64,000 nt of DNA from Parapristionchus giblindavisi (GCA_943737045.1 CALSFV010000375.1:62001-126000), one strand, 5' to 3'; shown: positions 10,830 to 23,661, counted from the stretch's first letter. Notes: generated by a model from the letters alone, not told the origin. Program-made: numbers and translations.

Positions 10830-12640
10830 CTTAATGTCTGAATCGAATAAAGTTATTAAGATGTATGCAAATTATTAAGTTTTTTTCTACATTATTATTC
10901 AAACAATACATTGAAAAACACTTTCTTGGCAAAGTCGAATTAGCGCCGATTGTCATTTTATCAGGATAGTACTAATTGTAAGGGAATCTATTCTAACAAT
11001 AAGAGTGGATCTTTTACTTAAAAAAGCGCAAATATGACATTGTGTACGTGACACTGCGATTTCTTTATCACAAAAAAAGCTTGTTCAGAAAAGGCAAATT
11101 GTAAAGTTCACGGTTCACCGTTCACGGTTTTTTGTTCACCATTCACGGGTTTTCATTCACCGTTTACGGTTTTTCATTCACCGTTCACCGTTCAATGATA
11201 TGTTTATCTATTTCATATTAAATACTGTTATTTGTAATATCTAATTTATTTGCATGGTTAGGAACCAAATTATGCTGTTCATTTAGGTAAAGATTGTTCC
11301 CCCTGAAGTTAATTACTTCATTTTCATTGGCTATTCAAGTAAACATGATTGATTGTTTTAATTATTTATATTTTTTGTCGTTCAACCATTCTTTTGCTAT
11401 AGACAGAAGTACTTCCTCATTCAGTCCACGTGCACAAACGATGATTATTAAATAAGAAATGACTTCTAAATGTGAATATGGAAAATTGGACAGAGGAAGA
11501 GTTAGTTCATTTTATAGTTATCGCTACCGTTCTGCTCTGAAACATTGCATTATTCTATTATCAGATCAATATGTGTATCGAAGTATGCTAATAATATGAA
11601 TGAATGAATATGTTCAGAAGGAGAGAATCTATTCGATATTTATGAACGTTGAAGTGAATGAGAAGATGATGTAGATGGAATGGTTGCATGTGGTAATTGT
11701 GATAGAGCGTTCCATATGCATTATCTGAAACTACCCATCAATTATAGACCTAAGGTTGATTAATATGATTGAATATGAGTGAATAAATGTAAAAAAATCA
11801 TACGATTAGGGTAGATGAAATTGTTCAAGTTGTACAGAGAAAGAAGTTCGAATGATGAGATCGTACTTTTGTTTTCTGATTCATCATGTCATACGCCATT
11901 TACAACATTTACTGATTATCCTTATGAATTCAAATGAGACTACTTCGATATTATACCCGATTTTTTGAAATCTAATAATTCAATTCATTATTAATTTTTT
12001 TATAGTATGATACACCAATTGATTAGATAGAGAAGACATATTGGAAGATGGAGAAGATGTTGTATCTCTTAAATGTGGAGCTGATAATAAGGTATTCATT
12101 CAATATTCAAATACTTATTGGTCTAGGTTGGATCTGGTTTCAATCAATAGATAGATCAACCCTCTAAAATGGGCGATAAAACAATGGGATCGATTTCGTA
12201 GGGTCAATGACAAGTGTGAGAAATTTAAAGGGATTACGGTAGCACCAACGTCAGATATGATCCTTCAATTATACTATCCAGAGTCAATTTTTTTCCGTTT
12301 CTGATCTTATCTGCGGCTGTGCGACTGATGTATCTGTTTATCTACTTTTTGTTGGTACACTGAAAAAATAGAATGTTACGGTTGATTTGAAGTAGTCATA
12401 TTGCATATTGTAAGTGAACCTCGTCTTGCATGTATTTAGGAGTGGGGACGAAGTTTCGTATCTGTCTCTGCACGAAATGAATATTGACCGTGTAAAATAC
12501 ACTTGTTTATTTGGTACGAGAGTAGCCAACCACTCCCACAAGCGACTTTCTTGTTTTGCATGGTTCAAAAACTATGTCGATCTCTTTTATATATAATATA
12601 GAGCGCGGCGAAGGTCAGCCGGGGTAGAGAGAGGCAGCGG
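10830..12640. other. Gene-poor AT-rich region with TTCACCGTTCAC repeats
   Basis: No convincing exons. At about 11106-11195 a motif like TTCACCGTTCACGG is repeated five or six times. The complementary motif recurs at about 14935-14985. Around 12180-12250 there is a fragment related to the arm of the foldback at 14255-14920. Confidence 0.55.
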
Positions 12641-12644
12641 AGAG

Positions 12645-12701
12645 ACAATCGAAAGGCGGGGCGAGATGTAGAAGGCTACATCTCGCTCGCCTCTCGATTG
12701 T
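12645..12701. other. GC-rich near-perfect hairpin
   Basis: A 27-base arm and a 26-base arm pair almost perfectly around an AAGG loop. The stem contains GGCGAGATGTAG-type sequence in an otherwise AT-rich stretch. It could be a small MITE core or a structured RNA. Nothing decides between them. Confidence 0.6.
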
Positions 12702-12932
12702 GACTTCCGTTCGTTAGCACCATTTGTCATTTTCTTATGCAAGTACATTTTATACGCACAATACGAGAGAATTGTTCATGCGGGAATCAGCACTGTTCTA
12801 TATCAGCGCTGGGATTTCCGTTTTTCCGTTTTTCCGAATTTTCCGATTTTCCGACCTGTTTCGGAAAATTTTGATTTTCCGATTTTCCGAAAATTTTTCG
12901 AAAATTTCGGAAAATTTCTAGTGACTAAAATA

Positions 12933-13524
12933 CCGTCAAAACGAAAAAAAGTGAAACATTTGTCAAAAATTTTGAAAAATTTTGACAAAAGTTCACAAGA
13001 TTTTGAAAATTTTGAATCATGATATCTAAATGGGGTTGCTCGTTTTTTATTAGATAATAGGGCATTTGAGCATCTCTGAGCTTGCCTAATTTACCTGTGA
13101 AGAATAATTTTGAAATAAATCACTGTGAACGCTGTTTTGTGAAACTGGTATACGGTAGGATTTTCTACAGTATACCACCTTTGCAGCCTGATCTTTACCA
13201 AGATCCAAACAGTGCAAATTCGCTATAGGAAGTCAGGTAATGCTATATATATATCCATTATTAGACGAAAAAAGCTCGATGGCAGCAGTTTTACCATAAG
13301 ATTCTACAGTATGCTACAGTATACCAATTCTGCTGTGAAGCGTTCCCGATTAATTTTTTCACGTTTGTCGTGCATAACTGTATTGGGCAAACACATCCAC
13401 AATGAAAAACTTTAGATATGACATAATCAAGATGGTGAAAAATGCTCAAGCAGGGAATCTTGTGAACTTTTGTCAAAATTTTTCAAAATTTTTGAAAAAT
13501 GTTTCACTTTTTTCGTTTTGACGG
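12933..13524. mobile_element. TA-flanked foldback element with Tc1/mariner-like ends
   Basis: Terminal repeats of about 75 bp begin CCGTCAAAACGAAAAAA and are flanked by TA at 12931-12932 and 13525-13526. The interior has no coding capacity. The ends resemble those of the 2.8 kb element at 39321-42091 (CAGTCAAAACGGAATAAAG), which suggests one family of non-autonomous elements. The TA duplication is typical of Tc1/mariner. Confidence 0.75.
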
Positions 13525-13526
13525 TA

Positions 13527-14252
13527 CATTGAATAAAATATTTTTCTCATGTAAATATACATTAAAAAACCAAAAATCAGTAGTAAAATATTTTTTCGTT
13601 TCGATTTTTTATATGTATGCTGACAAAAGTATACTGTACTCGAAATTACCCTCAATCCTGGCAACTCTTTCCCAACCATTTCTCTCTCATCGTAGTGATC
13701 TCTGATCTTGTTCCGTTCTCGCTATGGTATCTACTGAGGTATCTTCTAGACAGCGAAGTTCTTCTAGACAGCGAAGTCATTATTATCACCTATTTATTTT
13801 TGCTCATATTCATTTTCATGTGTCGTTGCATGAGTGTGCATGTAAATAAAATATAAATATATAATATATAGAATATGAATCGCACCTCTGACAATGACCA
13901 GTTAGGACCAGATTTAGTATTTCAATCATATTGTTTCGGAAATCGAGTCGTATACTCCCATCTGTGGTTAATTCAAAGCTATGTGAGTATCTCCTTACTT
14001 CCAGCGATGCTCTACCAGCCGATCGATCTCTCCTTTTTCTCATCTCTCAATTTCAGGAGTTTACTTGTTCTTTCACATTATTCATATCCTTCTCGTAGAT
14101 AAACAGATATGTAAATTTGTCTCATCCTAATTACATAGTAGAGATAATGTTTGTTCAATTTGATCATACTGAATAAAGAACAGTGTTTTAATTTGTATTT
14201 TCAATATGCATAATCTTCGAAAAGATTAATAATCAATGAATAGGAATGACAT
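13527..14252. other. Stretch without recognisable gene
   Basis: AT-rich sequence with several short open frames of no coding character. A short direct repeat, CTTCTAGACAGCGAAGT, occurs twice near 13744-13780. Confidence 0.5.
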
Positions 14253-14254
14253 AC

Positions 14255-14920
14255 AGTCCCGCACGATCGCCCTGTTGAAAGGCGGGCCTCCGCGACAAGA
14301 TTCTTGTCGCCTCATGTCGCATCTTTCTAAAAGATTTTTAAAACATTTCATTAGTTGTGATCATTGCATCATCAGATTATATTAAGATCACCGTTGAAAC
14401 GAATAAAAATGGTTAACTCTGGACAAAGTTATTGAGGATCATAAATGACGGGGGTGCTACCGTAATCCCTTCAAATTTGAATTTCCCGCACTTTTCATTG
14501 ACCCTGCGAAATCGATTTTCTCACGAACGTGTTTTAGAACGCTTTTCGCGGATTTTCTTTTGTATTTTCTCGTGTATTTTGTGACACTATTACAATATTT
14601 ACAAATAAAATACTTCCAATACGAGAAAAAACCGTTCTAAAACACGTTCGCGAATAAATCGATTTCACAGGGTCAATGAAAAGTGCGGGAAATTCAAATT
14701 TGAAGGGATTACGGTAACACCCCCGTAATTTATAATCCTCAATAACTTTGTCCAGAGTTAACCAATTTTATTCATTTCAACGGTGATCTTAATATAATCT
14801 GATGATGCAATGATCACCACTAATGAAATGTTTTAAAAATCTTTTAGAAAGATGCGACATGAGGCGACAAGAATCATGTCGCGGAGGCCCGCCTTTCAAC
14901 AGGGCGATCATGCGGGACTG
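14255..14920. mobile_element. TA-flanked palindromic element, ends CAGTCCCGCA
   Basis: Arms of about 290 bp are nearly perfect complements around a short centre (about 14545-14635). The outer ends read CAGTCCCGCACGATCGCCC and its complement, with TA on each side (14253-14254, 14921-14922). No open frame is present. Tc1/mariner-like by target and CAGT start. Confidence 0.8.
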
Positions 14921-15144
14921 TAGTTGATTAACGGTAAATTTAAAAGTGAACGGTGAACGAAAAAAAGGTGAACGGTGAACGAAAAATGATTAAGATCTTC
15001 ATACATCTTGTTAAAACAGTTCCACAATTGTTGTCAATGAAGGTACACAATCATAATTAGTAATCTCGATTTGACTGCTACATGAGCAACTCTTGCTCCC
15101 GCTGTCCACAATTCAAATCGATTTCTATGACTGCGAACTCTATT

Positions 15145-15151
<7 letters not shown>

Positions 15152-15222
<71 letters not shown>
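15152..15222. repeat. (AAT)n microsatellite at left edge of duplication copy B
   Basis: About 24 AAT units, positioned exactly as the tract at 4082-4142 relative to the duplicated block. Confidence 0.95.
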
Positions 15223-15225
<3 letters not shown>

Positions 15226-18200
15226 TTTATACGTATTCATGAATAAACATGTATATGTAGTGAAGTCAACTCTTATACTCCATTATTTCCCGTATTGCTA
15301 CATATCTTATGTTAATTAATTCTGTTCTGATTTAAATTGAATTAAAATGAAATTATATTTAAATTGAATTTTGGTCATTTTGCCATAGGAATTAGTTCCT
15401 CCAATCATTTTTTTCATTCATTCCAACATAATTGTAAAGGTCTGAACGGTCGAAATGACTAGCACGCTTGTTACCAAAACGGGCGAGATGACTACCACGG
15501 CTGATACTAGAACGGTCGAAACGACGAACACGGCTGCTACAACAACCATGGTATGCTATCGATCAGCATTATTGATTTATTGATTATCTAAGATTATTAT
15601 TGATTCATTGATTTTTACAGAGTGTTGAACAACCTCTTTCCGATTCATCGGTTCGCATTCGAGCTAAAGCCACGGAGCAATTCGTTTTGGTAGAGTTCAG
15701 AGAGATCAAAGATCAAAGATCAAAGACCAAAGTACCACCTACAGATCACTGGTGGCGAGAACAAAAAGATTCCCATCGCTCTGCTCCGTGAACGCATGAA
15801 CGATATGAAAGGTTTTAAATTTGTAGTTTGATCTTTCATCTTTAATTTCGGAATTCTTAGATGAATTGGGCCTTACGGATGTGCAGATCAAGGAATTTCT
15901 TAAATTCGGAGACAAGAACAAGGATCGGTGCATCGATCTGAAGGAGTATGAGAATATGGTAATCATCTGATCAAACTACAAAGGGCAAAGTGCAAACTAC
16001 AAAATACAGATGGCTTCGACCCTCGGACGATCTACAAAAATGCGAAACGCGATGACCATTCTCGTTGATGGTGTCATTGCAAAGAATGAGCGACTCAAAG
16101 TTTGATCTTTGATCTTTGACTAGAGATCAACGATCACTTTTTTAAGGTTCATTCGTACATTGACCACTACAATTGTCTACCGCCACCGATCTTCATCATA
16201 ACTATATCACTGGTTCAGGTACTTCGTCATGTTAGGTTTTGTGATCTTTGATCTTTGATCTTTGATCCTTGCAGGTTTGCACATTTCTCGGTTACTACCT
16301 GAGCACGGACCCAGAGATCCGTGGAGGCGTTATGACATATTGTGCCGGATGCCATATCGACGGAAAGGTTACTGTATCGGATTACTGTATCTTAGTTTTA
16401 TTAATCGATAATCATACATTTCCAGCCGGGACCACTCATGTTCAATCCGAAAGTGCGTGAGGAAGTATGGCGTTTTTTCACTTATCAATTCTTGCATTCC
16501 GGGTACTGTAGATACTCGAGGCATACTGTATTATCGATTGATTCTCAGATTAAACCATCTTCTCGGTAATTTGGTCATGCAATTGCTCATCGGCATCCCT
16601 CTTGAGATCGTGCACAAGTTTTGGCGTATCGCTCCTGTTTATCTTTTAGCTGTAGGCACTGGTACAGTAATTCACCCGTCTACCGTAACCTACCGTATTC
16701 CATTTTGCTGCAGGAGCCTGTCTGCACTACACCCTCGATCCTACTATCTCTCTCGTGGGCGCTTCAGCTGGCGTTTACGCGCTCATCACTGCTCATCTCG
16801 CTAATGTTGCCATGGTGAGCCGTGGCGACGTTTCCTAATTGTACAATTCCAATGCAGAATTGGAGCGAGATGCCGTTCCGATGGGTGCGTCTGGCAGTCG
16901 TCGGCGGTTTCGTTATATTCGATGTCGCGAGTACGGTCTATCGACGTGTGTTCGCCAATGAGTGCGAAAAGGTACGGTAGGCACACCATAAATGAGTCCT
17001 ATGCATGCCGGATTACGGTAGGGCTAAGGATGATTGTTAGGTCAGTGTGAATGAAAGACGGTAAACAATTTGCAAATATAATGTGCTTACAGTAGACGTA
17101 TGACAAAAATCTCCGCCCTACGCGTTCTGAGGCTCCAACCGATGAATAACAACCGAATGGATGATAGCCATTTGCATATGATAGACAAGCGCTAATGACC
17201 AAGTATGCAAATGGTTATCATCCAGTCGAATATTATTCATCGGTTCTCATTCGACCTAGTGCCCTTTCTGACGTCACATTTGTCGAACGACCGTATAGAC
17301 AGACAGACAGATCGACAGACCTAATCATTCTCAGATATCCCACTCTGCGCATATCGCCGGTGCGATCACCGGTTTCTGCTTCGGACTCTTCGCCCTTCAC
17401 AACATCGTTGTAAGTTCGATCTTTGATCTTTGATCTTTGATCTACCATCCATCTTTGTAGTATACCCTTAGATATATTATCCAATATTTGATCTTTGGTC
17501 TATATGTGTACTACTGGTCTTGTTGTCTACTCTTTCATAGATGAAAAATCGATATTTGATGTTTGATCTTTGATCTTTGCAGTCTGAAAGATGGGAGCGT
17601 CGTGTTCGCATCGTCTTCTTAATCGTTTACGTCTTTTTCGTCGCCTTCATCATTGGCGCTGTTGTCTTCCAACCGCACACGGCCGATCCCGTCTGGGATG
17701 CGTCAAAGTGTACCAAAAAAGTGATCGTCTGATCTTTGATCTCTGATCTTTGATCTCTCATCTCGACCGAGTCATCACTAACCAACGCCACAAGGAATGA
17801 GTCTTAACTGATGTGGTTGTGTTAAAGACAATGAACTCGTTATTGATTTATCGATTTGAATGGCAAGGTGTACAAAAGGGGAATGAAGCACAGACATGGC
17901 TTGTTAGGGTGGTTGAGCATTGATTACGGTAGATACGGTTCATGGATTGCAAGTGAGGTGTACAGTACATAAGGAAAGTGTTACGATAGATTAAGATTAC
18001 GGTAGATCAGGGAGGTTATGATACTTCGGGTAGTCCCCATCGATGAATGAGCATGCTCAAAACGGGATCACGTTTGATAAATTTGACCGCGCGATCATGG
18101 GTGACCATTGTGAAGTCGTTACCGTTTACCTACAAGGAAAAAATTATTTCTTTTTTTTTGGTTGTTTTTATAATCGTTTCTGATATATGTAACAATCTCA

Positions 18201-18621
18201 CGTATGCAAAGGTACTGTTCAAAAATGCGAAAACGAAGAAATAGACGAAAGATGCGAGAGTGCGTGTAAAACGAGGAGAATCACTCTGCTTGAATACAGC
18301 AAAAGAAAGCGAGAGTGGCAGTAGTTTAAAATTAGCCTGCTTGTTTCCACCAATAGAAAAAAGCCCGAAAGATGAATGAATAAAAATAAAGAAGATGCTC
18401 TTTCATTTACACTTTCAGCTGCATTCAGTTGCAAGGAGTTTATAACCTATTTTTTTAATATTTTTATATTTAAAAAAAACTCACTAGCAGTATCTTATCA
18501 TGCCTCCTCAGGCCGGCTCGATCAGCAGGAGAATCTGCCTCGATGTATGTGACGTAGATACCCTAGAAAGATCAAAGATCAAAGACCAAAGATCAAGCAC
18601 CGAGTCGAAGAAAAATCACAA
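15222..18621. repeat. Segmental duplication, copy B
   Basis: Matches 4143-8282. It contains rhomboid B and the 3' two exons of the complete TAX1BP3-like gene. Because the PDZ gene continues past 18621 with exons 2 and 1, B is likely the parental arrangement and A the derived copy. Confidence 0.9.
15455..17732 (+). CDS. EF-hand rhomboid intramembrane protease, copy B
   Basis: Same thirteen-exon structure as copy A. It starts at the ATG 15455 and ends at TGA 17730-17732, and differs by a small number of substitutions (for example CEK for CDK before the exon 11 donor, and GLFALHN for GLIALHN in exon 12). The EF-hand loop, the HSG...HLLGN block, the GASAG catalytic serine and the AHIAGAITG catalytic histidine are all present. 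About 404 residues are expected. Several introns end in GATCTTTGATC followed by TTGCAG. The last intron lacks the 425-bp MITE of copy A, so the locus is shorter. Both copies appear functional, and expression of each would need locus-specific evidence. Confidence 0.9.
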
Positions 18622-19020
18622 CAGAATTTTGGATAACATAGGATGACAAAAACACACATCTATAGATCTTAACGTTTGATATTAAGACATTACTTTTTCA
18701 CATATTAGTTAGTAGTTTATGTAATCCAATAGCTTGATGCTTTCACTTCCACAATAAACTATCATTCTCTTTATATATTCAATTCGTATTACATTATCGG
18801 GGTATTGATAGGGCGCCCGAGATGGATCCTGGTCTATGCCTCCACCGATTTTGAATCCAACTCTGAAAATTAGAAATTTGAAAGATCAAAGATCAAAGAT
18901 CAAGGATCACCTCAAGACAACTTCTCGTGTGACAGGATCGATGTGCTGCTCCTTTTTCAACTCCACTGCCAGTGACATGCACTCGAGAGTCTCGCCCGGA
19001 ATATGACCGTACGCCGACAT
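18016..19020 (-). CDS. TAX1BP3/TIP-1-like single PDZ-domain protein
   Basis: Four minus-strand exons: 18911-19020, 18793-18862, 18485-18562 and 18016-18129. The phases close to give 123 residues, against 124 in human TAX1BP3. The protein begins MSAYGHIPGETLEC, and almost all of the rest is one PDZ domain. The carboxylate-binding loop GFKIGGGIDQDPS is followed by GIYVTYIEADSPADRAGL, then VNGNDFTMVTHDRAV, which closely parallels the MTMVTHDQA region of TIP-1. Known relatives are cytosolic PDZ-only proteins that compete with scaffold PDZ domains and bind partners such as beta-catenin and rhotekin. It is convergent with rhomboid B. Exons 3 and 4 are repeated at 7364-8230. Confidence 0.9.
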
Positions 19021-19848
19021 ACTGTAATACGAGGGATATCGATCGATTTAGAAGATTGATTGATAAGAAAGTATTAGAAAATTGTGTATGAGTCATCGAA
19101 AGAAACGAGGAATCGTCATTGAAATCATGAGCAAACACACTAAGGATGAGTAAGCGATATATTTAAGCGTTTTTTAAAATAATATCAAAATCACGAGAAT
19201 TTTGAGAAACGCTCACTGTATGGAAGAAACAAAATATGGCATAGTGAACCATCGTGCTGGTTTCGCAATACATCCGGAAAGTAGACAAAGTGATGGAAAT
19301 AAACGGATCTGGCTAATTACAATAATAATAAATAGAACTACGGTAGTCATCTAATTAGGCAATGAACACACATAATATAATATTGATTGGCTCATTTGAC
19401 TAAAGGGAGGCAATCCCGAGCGAGTGAAAGGGAATCCGACTAATCGGGCAGAGAAGGTCATTCATTCCCTCTATCTCTCCTCTTTGTATGACTCCGCTCC
19501 TCGAGTAAACACTCCTCTCTCATCCTTCAGACAACACTTTCAGTCAAAATACTCAAACTAGTTTAGCGAAAACGATTCCCGAGCAATAATTATTTGGCAT
19601 TAAACTAATTTCAAGCATAAAAAATTTTATCGCAGAAGGCATCGGCCCTGACATTTAAGCGATAACGGACCCATAAATAAAATGCGCGACGCACTCACTC
19701 TTGAAGGGAATTTTAGCATACGGTAAGGTCAGTTTTTGGTTCTTGTTCTGGCAATTTGCCAAATTTTACTTTTCAAATTTTAAAATTTCTGTAAAATTAC
19801 TTTATTTCTGTTCGTTTAATTTAATTTCTTGTTAGTTTCGGTAGAAAG
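19021..19848. other. Divergent intergenic region between PDZ gene and propeller gene
   Basis: About 830 bp separating two divergently transcribed genes, so it should hold both promoters. No clear TATA or operator-like motif stands out. A TTNNAG site just upstream of 19849 could serve as a trans-splice acceptor. Confidence 0.5.
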
Positions 19849-22800
19849 ATGGCGGAGCAGGCCTCGGACACTACGGATCATCAACGATTCTCGGAAATGC
19901 TCGTGCATCTCACACCGCAAGGAGCCAGTGTTCCCTACAATGTCGCCTACGATTCGAACGGTAATCTACTCTTAATGTTCAGTATTTTCCTCGGCTAAGC
20001 TATTTACAAGTTCTAGAATATAAGCTAAATGGTCAAATAAATATATCATTCAAAATAAACCACGAAACATGACAAAACATTGTTGAAATCACGGTATTCT
20101 TCAGGTGACATCTGGGTCGCATCAAAGGGTGGTCTCTTCAAGTTCGATCCAAAGACAAAGCGTGCACTGTTCAAGAAGAAGAATCCGTTCCCGAACAAGA
20201 TGGCAGCCTTTTGTCAAGTTCTGTTCCACGATGATACTGTATGTTGTTCGTCGCTTTTCTTCTTTGTTTTCTTTCTAATCATATTATGTTTTATTTCTTT
20301 ATTTTTATCCATTGTTTTAACGTTTAAAAACAATAATAATGAATGATAGATCTTGTGGATCACTTAAATTCCTACTGCCCTCTCCGTCTGTATATAATGT
20401 CCTGACAGGATAAAGTATATAAATGAATAACAATAACAAGATGATAGTGACAGAGATATACTCATGATTTGCTCATCCCGGTGACCGAACCAATGATATG
20501 ATTTGTTTGATTTAGTGTTACCTGCTCATCCAATATCCTATCACTCAGATCATCTACTCGACTGCTGAGAACAAGGAGAAGCAGACTGCCCTCTACTTCC
20601 TGAATCTCGATGGAACCGAGAAGTCAATGCAAATTGTCGATGGACTCATCCAGGTTACTTATTTTGAAATTTAAATTCCATTTTTCAAATTTATCGATTT
20701 CCAATAATTGATAACCTTTGTGATCACCATAGATTTTCCTCCGGAACATAGTATAGTATTTGGTCGCTATTCGTTTCTGTGTTTAACTTTTTCAAAGCCA
20801 ATATTCTTTTCAATTGTATACACTTATATGGTGGACGATGACCACCAGGGCTGGGAAACAAAACGTTTTTTTTTGACACAAAAATTTTGTGTACACAAAA
20901 AACACAAAAATATTTTTTTGTGTACACAAAACACAAAAATATTTATCTCTAGATTTGAGCAAGCTTATAACTAATAAAAAAAGGTATTTTTCAATATAGA
21001 ACCTCAATGCGAATAAAACAGCATGCAATATCAATTCAAGAAAGAACAGCGACCGAGAAACCTAAGAGTCTGGTATTCGGCTGAACGAAAACGGAGATAA
21101 CAAGCTTCAAATTACTGATAAAAGTAAATTCTAGACCAAAATTATCCGATCGTTGCAAAATTTACAATTTTGCAGATAAAATTTTACTATAAGGAACGAC
21201 TAAAATCATCGATTTTCTTCCAAAAAATCTTGTAAAATCAGAAAATTGATCCCAATTTTTTGTGTTATTTTGTGCCTCATTTACACAAAATTTTTTGTGT
21301 CCAAGACCATGAAAAACACAAAAAAGCACAAAACACAAAACACAAAATCCCAGCCCTGATAACCACTTTAATCGTTCCATGGTTACCTAGCAATGACCGC
21401 TTGATGTCATTAAATATTATTAATATTATTTTTATTATTATACTTTCTAATCTTTACAGTGTATCGTCATCAACTCGAAGGGCGACATGTACATGACCAA
21501 ACAGCCCAATGGCACTGAGAAGAGCACCATCTACACGTAAGTTTTGCTTTTTTTAAAATCTAAGGTCAGTTAGCGATAGGGAGCTACCGCGATATGCACG
21601 ATAATGGCTACTGTAATCTGTACGACATGGGACTACCCTAATCGGTTCGATAGGGGCTAATGTAATCTATGCAAGGTGTACATAGGAACCTTGGACCTAG
21701 GTATAGATCTTTCCACCCAAACATGTGAAATTTATGTCGATCTCGTAATCGGCGATTGAATTCTTTGATTTGCGTTATTTATACGCATCTTTCCTTTGAT
21801 AATGTTCTCTGAGATTACCGTAATCAACCGTTACAGTACCTCAATCGACGCACCACTCGGTTGGGATGACGTGATATCGATCGATGGCAACGTTTACGAG
21901 ACACTTGGAGTGGTCGATGATGATACGCTCATCGTGAGTACGGTAGAATTGCCCAAGAACATGTACTCCAAGTGAGATTATTGATTATTTCTCATTTATT
22001 GATTTTTCGGAGAGTACTGTAATCACCCATCACTCCTACGTTATGGCAGATGCTCATTAAAAAGTGTTTTGGAACATGTTTTTGCTCAATTACGTTGCTT
22101 ATTGGTGCTAGTAATTAGCGTGATGAGATGAGAGATCAAAGATCAATAACTTGATTATCGATTTTCTCCCTGTTCAGACAAGCCCTGCGACTGATCAGTG
22201 TAGGAGATGATGCGAAAGAAACGAAGAAGTTTTCCGAATCCGGTCGAGACCCTGGCAAGATCCACTTCCCAAGGAGCATCAAGAGGTACTGTACTGAGCT
22301 ATACCGTAATCTCTATCTACCGTAACCACTATATACCGTAGTCCTTCTCAGATTGGGAGATTACTTGGTGATTCTGGACAAGAGCGGTCGCTTCCAGCGT
22401 TTCACGCCTGCTGGAGAATACGTGGATACGGTAGGCTGATCTTTGATCTTTGATCTTTAACCTGAATTGTTTTGTCCTAGCTACTTTACAATTGGATCTT
22501 GTGGAAGACTGATCTCTGTTCTCCATTGTACATATTTGATCTTTGATCTTGTGCGTCTAGGGCCGAAACCAAGATCACGTTTCTCTAGGCTTATTATCAC
22601 TGTTAGAATATCTAAATAATGTTCTAGCAAATTTATTTTTCCAACATTTGATCTTTGATCTTCGTACAGATTGCCGAAATCGACGCGTACCTCGCCAATG
22701 GTTTTACCGTAGCACCGAAGACCGACGGTGAAACCGTGGACAAGGCGCTGATGGTATTGAGTGGAGTTGTCAGAGATTCGGTTAGTTACTCATGTTTATA

Positions 22801-23071
22801 TTAATGAATCACATTCGTTAAAATTAGTGTATGGTAACTACCAATGGGCTTTTTTCATGTATACGTTCATTTTAATGTATTGATCACCATAGAAATGATG
22901 TTTTGTGTGCTATATAACTGCCACAAAATATACTTTTTATAATCTAACTCTAGGGTTCCACTGAAGATGGCTTATATTATTCAGGGAAATCAAGCAATCT
23001 GTGACGATTGGCTCGAATTCATCGCCCTAGATGGAACGTCGTGGAAAGAAGCAAAGAAAACCACTGCTTAG
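19849..23071 (+). CDS. Probable beta-propeller protein (NHL/SMP-30-like), function unknown
   Basis: At least nine exons. It starts at ATG 19849 ([14 protein letters not shown]) and ends at TAG 23069-23071, about 360 residues. Recurrent segments of the form [34 protein letters not shown] and [20 protein letters not shown] look like propeller blades, each a short hydrophobic strand, a Gly-Asp turn, then a 'component/field' strand. No signal peptide or membrane segment is seen, so it is likely cytosolic. I do not recognise a named orthologue and no catalytic motif is evident. The intron between DGLIQ and CIVINSKGD holds a hAT-type MITE (20846-21358). Other introns carry GATCTTT runs and TACGGTAG motifs. 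Confidence 0.75.
20846..21358. mobile_element. hAT-type MITE with 8-bp target duplication
   Basis: The ends are CAGGGCTGGGA and TCCCAGCCCTG. Flanks are ATGACCAC (20838-20845) and ATAACCAC (21359-21366), 7 of 8 matching. The CAGGG start and 8-bp duplication fit the hAT superfamily. The subterminal regions are rich in ACACAAAA repeats. It lies in an intron of the propeller gene. Confidence 0.85.
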
Positions 23072-23661
23072 ACAAGAATTATTGTAGTTTATATAGAGTA
23101 CGGTAGATTATGTGATTGATTTATCGATTGATTGTCATTGTGATATCAAAAGTGTGCTTCATTCGCTTTACATTTTTACACATATGTTTCACTTTCGTAT
23201 TGTTCTCCGTGTGGGTTGTGACACATTTCACTGATAGTTATAGATTTATGTCATTTAAGCTGGTCCCAAAGCGCGATATGAGATAAATAAATCGATAATC
23301 AACCAATATATGTATCGATCAATGGTCTCAAGATGCTTGATGAAACAAAAGAGCAATTCTTGTATCAATAGTAAGACGTGTGATGATTCTACTGTGATGA
23401 AACATTTATCTAAGATTAAACAACATTGTAGTTTGGTGTGTAAAGATTAAACTACATTGTAGATTGGTGTGTGTGTGGGATGAACTACCGTAGTCTCGTT
23501 ACAGTTTCTTTATTCTGCACCGAATGCATTGTGGTCAGTAGATGACGAGCATTTATTCATGAACATCCAGTCGCTATCTCTGTAAAAGGGTTAGGGTAGG
23601 TACGACGGGTAAGAATTGTTGGTACGGTGGGTCAGAGTCGGAACTACTATAATTATGGATG
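23072..23661. other. Intergenic region between convergent genes
   Basis: Roughly 590 bp between the stop of the propeller gene and the stop of the minus-strand kinase. It is AT-rich with scattered TACGGTAG-like motifs. No gene is seen. Confidence 0.6.
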
